NCBI GenBank assembly: GCA_964570285.1
Contig: CAZMXP010000007.1
Location: forward strand, 1 to 64,000
Source: CAZMXP01 sp964570285
GTDB lineage: Bacteria; Planctomycetota; PLA2
DNA: 64,000 nucleotides
Direction of reading: 5' to 3'
Positions 57,249 to 64,000 of this stretch are shown here, in pieces. Made by a program: the position numbers and the translations under genes. The notes beneath the pieces were generated by a model. The model was not told where the DNA came from and ran no database searches. It saw only the letters and a list, made by a program, of their open reading frames with translations. Position 1 is the first letter of the stretch. Every line of letters begins with the position of its first letter.

Positions 57249-58918
57249 GTCTGGAAGACTCCGGTGCGGAAGGGTTCGACGACGGGGTTGTGCGCGGCGA
57301 CCTCGAGCGCCGCGGCGAGGAACTCGCGCGTCTCGCGCGGATCGATCACCGCGTCCACCCAGAGGCGGCTCGCCGCGTAGAGGGGGTCGGTCTCGTGCTC
57401 GTACTTGTCGCGCACCTCGCGGTGGAAGGCGGCGAGCTCCTCCGCGTCGATCGACGCGCCCTTGCGCGTCGCCGAGGCCGCGCGCACCTCGGTGATCGTC
57501 CCGGCCGCCTGCTCGGCGCCCATCACCGCGTAGCGCGCCTGCGGCCACGCGACGATGAAGCGCGGGTCGTACGCCTTGCCGCACATCGCGTAGTGGCCCG
57601 CGCCGAACGAGCCGCCGAGGATCACCGTGATCTTCGGCACGACGGAGTTCGCGACCGCGTTCACCATCTTCGCGCCGGCGCGGATGATGCCCTCCTTCTC
57701 GCTGTCGGGCCCGACCATGAAGCCGTTGACGTCGTGCAGGAAGAGCAGCGGGATCCGATTTTGATTGCAATCGAGGATGAAGCGCGCCGCCTTCTCCGCG
57801 CTGCCGCTGTAGATCACACCGCCCATCTCCCACGGCTTGCCCGGGTCGCGGGCGTGCCGCTTCTGGTTCGCGACGATCCCGGCCGACCAGCCGTCGAGCC
57901 GCGCGAAGGCGCAGACGAGCGTCTTGCCGTACTCGGCGCGGTACTCGGTGAAGGCGCTCCCGTCGACGAGCCGCGCGATCACCTCGCGCACGTCGTACTC
58001 CTGCATCGGGTCGCTCGGCACGATCGCGGCGAGGTCCTCGGCGGGAAACCGGGGGGGCGCGGGGGGGTCGCGGCGGAAGGGCGGCGCCGGCGGCGGCGCG
58101 AGCGTGCCGGCGAGCGCGCGGATGCGCTCGAGGCAGCTCGGGTCGTCCTTCTCGCGGAAGTCGACCGTGCCGCTGATCGCCGCGTGGAGCCGCGCGCCGC
58201 CGATCTCCTCCGAATCGAACTTCTTGCCGACCGCCTTCGCGACGAGGTCCGGCCCGGCGAGGAAGAGCCCCGACCCCTCGGTCATCAGCACCGTGTCGCA
58301 CATGATCGGCAGGTAGGCGCCGCCGGCGACGCACATGCCCATGATCGCCGCGATCTGCGGGACACCCTTGGCGCTCATGACCGCGTTGTTGCGGAAGACG
58401 CGGCCGAAGTCGTCCTGGTCGGGGAAGACCTCGTCCTGCATCGGCAGGTTCACCCCCGCCGAGTCGACGAGGTAGATCGTCGGCAGGTGGCAGTCGAGCG
58501 CGATCTGCTGGTTGCGGATGACCTTCTTCGCCGTCATCGGGAAGAAGGCGCCGCTCGACACCGTCGCGTCGTTCGCGATCACCATGAAGAGGCGCCCCGC
58601 GACCCGGGCCAGCCCGGTGACGACCCCCGCCGCCGGCGCCGCGTCCTCGTACATCCCGCTCGCCGCGTGGATCCCGAGCTCGAGGAACCTCGTGCCCGGG
58701 TCGACAAGCCCCGCGATCCTCTCGCGCGCCGTCAGCCGCCCCTTCCGGTGCTGCGCCTCGATCCGCCGGGCCCCTCCCCCCTCGGCCAGCTTCTTCTCGC
58801 GCGCGCGGATCTCGACCAGCTTCTCCAGCACGAGCCGCCGGTTCGTCTTGTACCGCTCGTCGCCGCGAGCCTTGTCGTCGATGCCCGTCTCGAACCGGGC
58901 GTGGGGGGGGGCGCTCAT
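57245..58918 (-). CDS. Acyl-CoA carboxylase beta subunit (methylcrotonyl type)
   Basis: 557 aa carboxyltransferase. Two crotonase-like halves: the N-half with GRLTARERIAGLVDPGTRFLE, SGAFFPMTAKKVIRNQQIA, YLVDSAGVNLPMQ and GGAYLPIMCD; the C-half with YSGSAEKAARFILDCNQNRIPLLFLHDVNGFMVG (span about 370-403), GGSFGAGHYAMCGKAYDPR and WPQARYAVMGAEQAA. The sequence fits the 3-methylcrotonyl-CoA (MccB/LiuB) group, which carboxylates with biotin during leucine degradation. The biotin-carrying alpha subunit is not in the window. A twin G-tract (58051-58067) encodes PPAPP between the halves. It is the first gene of the leftward operon. Confidence 0.88.
   Translation of the reverse strand: MSAPPHARFETGIDDKARGDERYKTNRRLVLEKLVEIRAREKKLAEGGGARRIEAQHRKGRLTARERIAGLVDPGTRFLELGIHAASGMYEDAAPAAGVVTGLARVAGRLFMVIANDATVSSGAFFPMTAKKVIRNQQIALDCHLPTIYLVDSAGVNLPMQDEVFPDQDDFGRVFRNNAVMSAKGVPQIAAIMGMCVAGGAYLPIMCDTVLMTEGSGLFLAGPDLVAKAVGKKFDSEEIGGARLHAAISGTVDFREKDDPSCLERIRALAGTLAPPPAPPFRRDPPAPPRFPAEDLAAIVPSDPMQEYDVREVIARLVDGSAFTEYRAEYGKTLVCAFARLDGWSAGIVANQKRHARDPGKPWEMGGVIYSGSAEKAARFILDCNQNRIPLLFLHDVNGFMVGPDSEKEGIIRAGAKMVNAVANSVVPKITVILGGSFGAGHYAMCGKAYDPRFIVAWPQARYAVMGAEQAAGTITEVRAASATRKGASIDAEELAAFHREVRDKYEHETDPLYAASRLWVDAVIDPRETREFLAAALEVAAHNPVVEPFRTGVFQT
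58051..58067. repeat. Twin G-tract, G7-CGC-G7
   Basis: Same 17-mer as 27557-27573, here in a leftward gene where it encodes Pro-Pro-Ala-Pro-Pro. Confidence 0.8.
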
Positions 58919-59032
58919 GGGGTGGGGAAAACTACCACGGGGAAGGCGCGAGAGAAACCTGCGCCGCGGGGGCCACAAAGAAGGATGATCCCTGCCGGGG
59001 AGTGGAGGGGCATGACTCGTCGGTACGGACTT

Positions 59033-59506
59033 AGAAGGAACCCAGGAAGATAGGAACCCATGAGTAGGGGCCGATGGTCGGTCGCGGGAGCTTGAGGATG
59101 AGTCTGGAGCACGAACAATTGACGGGGGTGATCATCGGTGCTGCGATCGAGGTACACAAGGCGCTCGGACCTGGCTTCCTGGAGGCAGTCTACGAGGAAG
59201 CCTTGACCCTCGAACTTGGCAGGCGCGAAATCCCGTTCCAGCGACAGCTCATGGTTCCGGTGCGCTACCGGGAGGTCGAGGTCGGCATGCACCGCCTGGA
59301 TCTGTTTGTTGCCGACCAGATCGTCGTCGAGATAAAGGCGATCACCGAACTGCAGGACGTGCACTTTGTGATCGCCAGGTCCTACCTGCGAGCCGCGAAC
59401 CGCCAACACGCACTCATTCTCAACTTCTCGAAGCCTTCCCTCGAAATCAGGCGCGTGATGTCCAAGGACTAGCCCTCATGGGTTCCTAGATTCCTGGGTT
59501 CCTTCT
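59033..59506. mobile_element. GxxExxY cassette with 32-bp inverted ends
   Basis: The left arm (59033-59064, AGAAGGAACCCAGGAAGATA, then GGAACCCATGAG) and the complement of the right arm (59475-59506) agree at 30 of 32 bases. Between them is one gene and little else, total 474 bp. The arms resemble those of the gene-less remnant at 41058-41160. No transposase is encoded. The nuclease-like gene may drive its own spread, or may be carried by a factor elsewhere. Confidence 0.75.
59098..59472 (+). CDS. GxxExxY protein, PD-(D/E)XK nuclease fold
   Basis: 124 aa from ATG 59098 (GGGAG upstream). The name-giving motif is GPGFLEAVYEEAL (about 32-44). The nuclease-like core reads HRLDLFVADQIVVEIKAI (Asp-x(n)-Glu-x-Lys), followed by LRAANRQHALILNF. 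These proteins are widespread in environmental genomes; a PDDEXK_3-type nuclease fold is assigned, but no activity is established. The motif residues all seem intact. The gene is exactly enclosed by 32-bp inverted repeats, so it is the only cargo of a small element. Confidence 0.85.
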   Translation: MSLEHEQLTGVIIGAAIEVHKALGPGFLEAVYEEALTLELGRREIPFQRQLMVPVRYREVEVGMHRLDLFVADQIVVEIKAITELQDVHFVIARSYLRAANRQHALILNFSKPSLEIRRVMSKD

Positions 59507-59515
59507 CAAATCCGT

Positions 59516-60169
59516 TCACTCGCCCCTGACCCCGACCCAGAGGCCGTCGCCGAAGGGGACGATGATGCTGGTAAGCCCCGGCGTCTTCGCGATAAGGTCG
59601 TTGAAGGCGCGCATCGCGGGGGCCTCGCGGTCGGTCGGATGCTCGTCGAAGAGTTGGCCGAAGGCGAAGGCGTTGTCGGCCATGATGAGGCCGCCCGGCT
59701 TCACGATGCGCATGCACTCGCGCAGGTAGTTCGGGTAGTTCGCCTTGTCGGCGTCGAGGAAGGCGGCGTCGGCGGAGGCGGTCCCGAACTTCGGCAGCAC
59801 AAAGGTCCCCGCGCCCCTCCAAATCTCGACCTTGGTGGCGACATCCGACTCCGCGATCCAGCGCTCCGCGAAGTCGGCGTGCTTGTCGAGGATCTCGATC
59901 GTGCGCACCCGCCCCCCCGGCGGTAGCGCCCGCGCCATGCAGATGGCGCTGTACCCCGCCAGCGTCCCCACCTCGACCACCTCCCGCGCCTTGCACAACC
60001 TCAGAAGAATCTGCAGAAACGCCGCCTGCTCCGCGGCGATTTGGATCTCCGGGATCTCCTCCCTTAGGGCTGCGGCGCGCAAGCGCCGCAGCCAGTCGTC
60101 TTCCTGCAACGTTCTGGCGGCGATGTAGGCGAAATGTCTAGCGGTGACGACCGTCGACTCGGACGACAT
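59516..60169 (-). CDS. Class I SAM-dependent O-methyltransferase
   Basis: 217 aa, of the caffeoyl-CoA/catechol O-methyltransferase type. The SAM site is VVEVGTLAGYSAICMARALP (about 63-82), with the acidic loop IEILD, and the metal-site DAAFLDADKANYPNYL and GGLIMADNAFAFG. The substrate is unknown. Upstream, a G7-CTCC-G7 twin tract runs from the base before its start codon (60170-60187), and a -10-like TATCCT lies 27 bases from the start within the shared divergent region. It is tail-to-tail with the GxxExxY cassette. Confidence 0.88.
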   Translation of the reverse strand: MSSESTVVTARHFAYIAARTLQEDDWLRRLRAAALREEIPEIQIAAEQAAFLQILLRLCKAREVVEVGTLAGYSAICMARALPPGGRVRTIEILDKHADFAERWIAESDVATKVEIWRGAGTFVLPKFGTASADAAFLDADKANYPNYLRECMRIVKPGGLIMADNAFAFGQLFDEHPTDREAPAMRAFNDLIAKTPGLTSIIVPFGDGLWVGVRGE

Positions 60170-60194
60170 GGGGGGGCTCCGGGGGGGAATTCGC

Positions 60195-60202
60195 TAGGAT
60201 AG
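60195..60202. promoter_or_regulatory. Bidirectional -10-like box TAGGATAG
   Basis: Near-palindrome CGCTAGGATAGCG. Rightward TAGGAT ends nine bases before the ATG of the di-heme lipoprotein gene; leftward TATCCT lies 27 bases before the methyltransferase ATG. Confidence 0.4.
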
Positions 60203-60209
60203 CGCGCCG

Positions 60210-62921
60210 ATGATGCGGGCACTTGTCTTTGCGATCCTCCTGCTCGGCGCGGCGTGCGGCGGCGGGGGCGGCGCGCCGCCGCAGGCGCAGGCGCCGCTGG
60301 TCGTCCCGCCCAACGCCTCCGGCTTCGTGAACTGGGAGAACCTCTCGGTCCATCCGGTGGACATCACGCCGGACCGGCACACGCTGCTCGTCTGCAACAC
60401 GGCCGACCACCGGCTGGAACTCTTCGATGTCTTCCTCGACGTGCCGGTGCCGCTCGGTTCGGTCTTCGTCGGCCTCGACCCGGTGTCGGTGCGCGCGCGG
60501 TCGAATGTCGAGGCGTGGGTCGTCAACCACATCAGCGACTCGATCAGTGTCGTCGACCTGCCGACGCGGCGCGTCGTCGCGACCTTGCAGACGCTCGACG
60601 AACCCGCCGACGTGATCTTCGCCGGCAGCCCGCCGCGGGCGTTCGTGACCTGCTCGCAGGCCAACGCGGTGCTCGTCTTCGAGCCGGACGACCTCTCGCG
60701 CGCGCCGGTCGAGGTGGCGATCGACGCCGAGGACCCGCGCGCGCTCGCCGCGAGCGCCGACGGGCGCGAGGTCTATGTCGCGATCTTCGAGTCGGGCAAC
60801 GGCACGACGCTGCTCGGCGGCGGCATCGACACGACGAGCGGCTCCGGCGCGCTGGCCTTCCCGCCCAACGTCGTCGGCGACCCGCAGGGGCCGCACGGCG
60901 GAGTCAACCCGCCACCGAACCGCGCGGGCCTCTTCGACCCGCCGCAGAAGCCGGGCAACCCGCCGCCGCCGCCGGTCGGGCTCATCGTGCGCAAGGACGA
61001 CGCGGCGCGCTGGCGCGACGACACCGGCGCCGACTGGACCGACTTCGTCAGCGGCGCGCGCGCGGCGCGGTCGGGGCGGCCCCCGGGGTGGGACCTGCCC
61101 GACCGCGATGTCGCGGTGATCGACACGGCGACGCTCGGCGTGCGCTACCTCTCGCGCGGCATGAACCTCTGCATGGCGCTCGCGGTGCAGCCGGGCAGCG
61201 GGCGCGTGACCGTGGTCGGCACGGATGCGACGAACGAGGTGCGCTTCGACCCGAACGCGCGCGGCGTCTTCGTGCGCGCGGTTGCTGCTTCGTTCGATGC
61301 GGCGTCCGGCGCGCGCACGGTGCAGGACCTGAACCCGCACCTCGACTACGTGGACCGGACCGTGCCGCAGGCCGCTCGAGACGAGGCGATCGGCGACCCG
61401 CGCGGCATCGTCTGGAACGGCGACGGCAGCCGCGCCTACGTGACCGGCATGGGCAGCAACAACGTGCTCGTGCTCGACCCGGATCTCGCGCGGGTCGCCC
61501 GCGTGGAGGTGGGGGAGGGGCCCACCGGGCTCGTCGTCGATCCCGAAGGGCTCCGGGTCTATGTGCTGAACCGGTTCGAGGGGTCGGTCTCGTACATCAG
61601 TACCGTGACGAACCGCGAGGTCGCGCGGGTGCCCTTCTTCGATCCGACGCCTGTGGCGATCAAGCGCGGGCGCCGCCACCTCTACGACACCCACGGGACG
61701 AGCGGCCTCGGGCACCTCTCCTGCGCGAGTTGCCACATCGACGCGCGCATGGACCGGCTCGCGTGGGACCTGGGCGACCCCGCCGGCGACGTCAGGCCGC
61801 TCAACCAGAACTGCATCACCGATCCGATCGTGCCCTGCGACGACTTCCATCCGATGAAGGGGCCGATGCTGACGCAGACGCTCCAGGACATCATCGGCAA
61901 GGAGCCTCTGCACTGGCGAGGCGACCGCGACGGCATCGAGGAGTTCAACTTCGCCTTCATCTCGCTGCTGGGTGACGACGCGGTGCTGAGCGCGGCGGAG
62001 ATGCAGGAGTTCAAGGCGTTTCTCGCCACGATCAGGTTCCCTCCCAACCCCAACCGGAACCTCGACAACACCTTGCCGGCGGCGATGGCCCTGCCCGGCC
62101 ACTTCACGACGGGGCGCTTCGGTCCCCCGGGCCGACCGCTCGGCGTCGGCAACGCGCAGAGCGGCCTCGACCTCTACCGCACCGCGTCGCTCGACGCCGG
62201 CGTGCCCGGCTTCCAGTGCGTCACCTGCCACACGCTGCCGACGGGCATGGGGCCCGACCTGCTCTTGCAGGGCGGCGTGCTCTCGCCGGTGCCGCCCGGT
62301 CCCAACGGCGAGCGCCACCACAGCCTCGTCTCGGTGGACGGCTCGACGAACGTCAGCATGAAGATCCCGCAACTGCGAAACCTCTACGAGCGCACCGGCC
62401 TCGAATTCGCGGCGACGTCGAACCGCGCGGGCTTCGGCTTCATCCACGACGGCAGCGTCGATAGCCTCGCGCGCTTCGTCACCGAGCCTGTCTTCCAGGT
62501 CGCGAGCGACCAGCAGGTGGCCGACCTCGTCGCGTTCATGCTCTGCTTCTCCGGCTCCGACCTGCCGGAGGGGTCGCTGACGCTGATCGGCGAGCCCCCT
62601 GGGCCCCCAAGCGCCGACACCCACGCGGCGGTCGGCAAGCAGGTCACCTTCACCCCCTTGGGCGACGACGGCCGCCTCGCGCAACTGCTCGCCCTCGCCG
62701 CCGCCGGCGAGATCGACCTCATCGCGAAGGGCCCCGGCCGCGGCTGGTTCTTCGACTCCACCGTCGCCAGCTTCCGAGCTGACGGCCCCGGCGGCACGAT
62801 CTCCTCCGCCGCGCTCCGCTCGACCGCCGCGGCGGGCAACGAGATCACCTTCACCGCCGTCCCTAAGGGCGCCGGCCGCCGCCTCGGCATCGACCGCGAC
62901 GACGACGGGGTGGCGGACTGA
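60210..62921 (+). CDS. Beta-propeller di-heme cytochrome c lipoprotein
   Basis: 903 aa. The signal peptide MMRALVFAILLLGAAC ends in a lipobox followed by Gly5. Residues about 40-495 are a YVTN/YncE-like seven-bladed propeller (VNHISDSISVVDLPTRRVVA, TGMGSNNVLVLD, YVLNRFEGSVSYISTVTNRE). Two heme c sites follow: LSCASCHIDARMD near 510 and FQCVTCHTLPTG near 672, the region resembling di-heme cytochrome c peroxidase/MauG-type proteins. The C-terminal 120 residues end in a calcium-loop-like DRDDDGVAD. It may be a periplasmic or surface oxidoreductase whose substrate is unknown. Its -10-like box is nine bases before the ATG. Confidence 0.82.
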   Translation: MMRALVFAILLLGAACGGGGGAPPQAQAPLVVPPNASGFVNWENLSVHPVDITPDRHTLLVCNTADHRLELFDVFLDVPVPLGSVFVGLDPVSVRARSNVEAWVVNHISDSISVVDLPTRRVVATLQTLDEPADVIFAGSPPRAFVTCSQANAVLVFEPDDLSRAPVEVAIDAEDPRALAASADGREVYVAIFESGNGTTLLGGGIDTTSGSGALAFPPNVVGDPQGPHGGVNPPPNRAGLFDPPQKPGNPPPPPVGLIVRKDDAARWRDDTGADWTDFVSGARAARSGRPPGWDLPDRDVAVIDTATLGVRYLSRGMNLCMALAVQPGSGRVTVVGTDATNEVRFDPNARGVFVRAVAASFDAASGARTVQDLNPHLDYVDRTVPQAARDEAIGDPRGIVWNGDGSRAYVTGMGSNNVLVLDPDLARVARVEVGEGPTGLVVDPEGLRVYVLNRFEGSVSYISTVTNREVARVPFFDPTPVAIKRGRRHLYDTHGTSGLGHLSCASCHIDARMDRLAWDLGDPAGDVRPLNQNCITDPIVPCDDFHPMKGPMLTQTLQDIIGKEPLHWRGDRDGIEEFNFAFISLLGDDAVLSAAEMQEFKAFLATIRFPPNPNRNLDNTLPAAMALPGHFTTGRFGPPGRPLGVGNAQSGLDLYRTASLDAGVPGFQCVTCHTLPTGMGPDLLLQGGVLSPVPPGPNGERHHSLVSVDGSTNVSMKIPQLRNLYERTGLEFAATSNRAGFGFIHDGSVDSLARFVTEPVFQVASDQQVADLVAFMLCFSGSDLPEGSLTLIGEPPGPPSADTHAAVGKQVTFTPLGDDGRLAQLLALAAAGEIDLIAKGPGRGWFFDSTVASFRADGPGGTISSAALRSTAAAGNEITFTAVPKGAGRRLGIDRDDDGVAD

Positions 62922-62939
62922 TGGCCAACCCGCTGCCGT

Positions 62940-64000
62940 CTACTCGTGCTCAAGGTCAATGACGAGCCGGATGCGGACCCGTCCGGGCCGGTGGGTCGGC
63001 AGGAATGCCGCCTTCCATGCGAGGCTGCCGTCCTTCGTTCCGACCGACCATGTGGTGCGTCCCTTGCCGATCGCCCAGACGCTCTGCTCCGGCGTGCCGA
63101 GCATCGCGACGTGATGCTCGTCGTCGGGATAGGTGACGTCGGCAAGTTCAGCCTGGGCGGTGGCGTACGGAGTGTCGCCTCGGCCCCAGTACTCCGAGTA
63201 GCTCGTGAGCGAGAGGAGGAGCGGCGTGCCCGCATCGAGCCGGAGCCGGAGCGGCGTGCCGCGGTCGGCGACTACGGTCTCGTCGAAGACGCGCTTCCAC
63301 ATCGGTGCGGGGGCTCCCCTCCTGAAGCCAGCCCGGCTCTCGCGCCACCATGCGCGGATCTCGTCTGGACCGAGCGCGAGGTATTCGCCGCGTGCGGGCC
63401 ACGCCCTCCCTGGCACGGGCGCACGCCATCCGAGTCGGGCGGAGCGCTCCTCCCAGACCACCCAACAGAGGCGCCGCGTCACCGCCTCGCCCACCGTGCG
63501 CGTGGCAGGAAGCTCGGCGAGAGGGAAGTGCAGCGCGTCGGGGATCCGGTCGTCCGCCAGCGCGGCGACCAACCCGTCCATCACGCGGATGTCGTCGGCC
63601 TCGTCCGCGTCCCCGGCGGAGGTGGCCGCGATGGCCGGGCTCTCGTCCGCGAGGCCGCCGACCACGGCCTCGACGAGCCCTTCGGTCTTGCGCCCGAAGA
63701 AGAGCAGTGTCGTCGCGTGCCTCACCGCGATCAACCTGACTTTCGGCCTCGGGTCGCGTGCCAGCGCGACCACCGCACTGTCCGCCTGCTCGCCGAGCGG
63801 CTCCTGTCGGAGCAGGCGATAGGCCCGCAGAAGGTCCGCGTCGTGCGTGCTCGCTAGGAGGAAGCAGATGTCGGACGCCCGCTCGAGGCCGCCAATCGGA
63901 CCGCGCCGCAGCGCCGCCATCCTGCACACGCGCGTCCAGGCTGCACGCAACTCCGCGGGCTCGACGGTCCGATCCGCCCAGTCGAGGACATGGACCAGGT
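62940..64000 (-). CDS. HEAT-repeat-like hypothetical protein, 5' end outside window
   Basis: At least 353 codons; the frame is open to the right edge (reading DWADRTVEPAELRAAW before any start), so the true N-terminus lies beyond 64000. The first half has helical repeats with the HEAT-like pattern (ADSAVVALARDPRPKVRLIAVRH, then LVEAVVGGLADESPAIAAT). The second half is mixed, with a Trp-rich segment (CWVVWEERSARLGW, AWWRESRAGF), then a beta-rich end. No enzyme motif is seen. The stop lies 19 bases from the end of the convergent cytochrome gene. Confidence 0.65.
   Translation of the reverse strand, partial: LVHVLDWADRTVEPAELRAAWTRVCRMAALRRGPIGGLERASDICFLLASTHDADLLRAYRLLRQEPLGEQADSAVVALARDPRPKVRLIAVRHATTLLFFGRKTEGLVEAVVGGLADESPAIAATSAGDADEADDIRVMDGLVAALADDRIPDALHFPLAELPATRTVGEAVTRRLCWVVWEERSARLGWRAPVPGRAWPARGEYLALGPDEIRAWWRESRAGFRRGAPAPMWKRVFDETVVADRGTPLRLRLDAGTPLLLSLTSYSEYWGRGDTPYATAQAELADVTYPDDEHHVAMLGTPEQSVWAIGKGRTTWSVGTKDGSLAWKAAFLPTHRPGRVRIRLVIDLEHE

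Noticed and set aside
59074..59097. Upstream ATG for the GxxExxY gene
   Set aside because: The extra eight residues (MVGRGSLR) are not family-like, and GGGAG stands before ATG 59098.

Overview
The window is 64 kb of very GC-rich bacterial chromosome. It looks like a Planctomycetota-like or other deep-branching diderm genome: there is a DUF1570-type HExxH peptidase beside a PQQ-like propeller, lipoproteins, outer-membrane export proteins and a Wza/Wzc polysaccharide system. That assignment is an inference of moderate confidence. No rRNA, tRNA, CRISPR array, prophage or complete insertion sequence was found.

Layout. 0-0.8 kb: non-coding, repeat-bearing edge. 0.8-7.6 kb: signalling genes (SpoIIE-type phosphatase, two small membrane proteins, a decayed ParE toxin with its antitoxin, then a kinase with three receiver proteins). 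7.7-11.5 kb: secreted peptidase and propeller pair, divergent from ispH. 11.6-32.1 kb: a 20-kb Wzx/Wzy-type capsule or exopolysaccharide locus. It has two different priming transferases, Wza, a CpsB-type phosphatase, a Wzc-type BY-kinase, four glycosyltransferases, a polymerase, a flippase, a carbamoyltransferase, an AsnB-like amidotransferase and two sugar-nucleotide SDRs, mostly coupled by ATGA/GTGA overlaps. 32.1-33.9 kb: an AAA/DUF4143 ATPase gene bounded by direct repeats, one of which holds a MITE-like insert. 33.9-40.8 kb: marC, a CysQ-like phosphatase, a LysR regulator divergent from a mitochondrial-type aconitase, and a secreted glycosidase-like protein. 40.8-42.2 kb: repeats, vapBC and a possible orphan antitoxin. 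42.3-51.2 kb: two ABC-2 transporters, then a TolC/HlyD/MacB tripartite exporter. 51.2-54.4 kb: malic enzyme, IF-1, and a DUF433 antitoxin with a truncated toxin. 54.6-58.9 kb: a coupled leftward operon (acyl-CoA carboxylase beta, enoyl-CoA hydratase, cyclophilin, MogA, pteridine-reductase-like SDR). 59.0-59.5 kb: a GxxExxY nuclease-fold gene between 32-bp inverted repeats. 59.5-64 kb: O-methyltransferase, di-heme propeller lipoprotein, and a HEAT-like gene cut by the window edge.

Four signals are not explained by ordinary gene content. (1) The inverted-repeat cassette carrying a PD-(D/E)XK-like gene has a gene-less relative 18 kb away. (2) Pairs of G6-8 (or C6-8) tracts separated by 1-4 bases recur about 18 times, inside genes on both strands and between genes. 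(3) A 35-bp palindrome is found once between genes and once in frame inside the asnB-like gene. (4) A -10-like box sits only 6-9 nt before many start codons, suggesting leaderless transcripts. No reads, alignments or database searches were available, so family calls rest on motifs read by eye.
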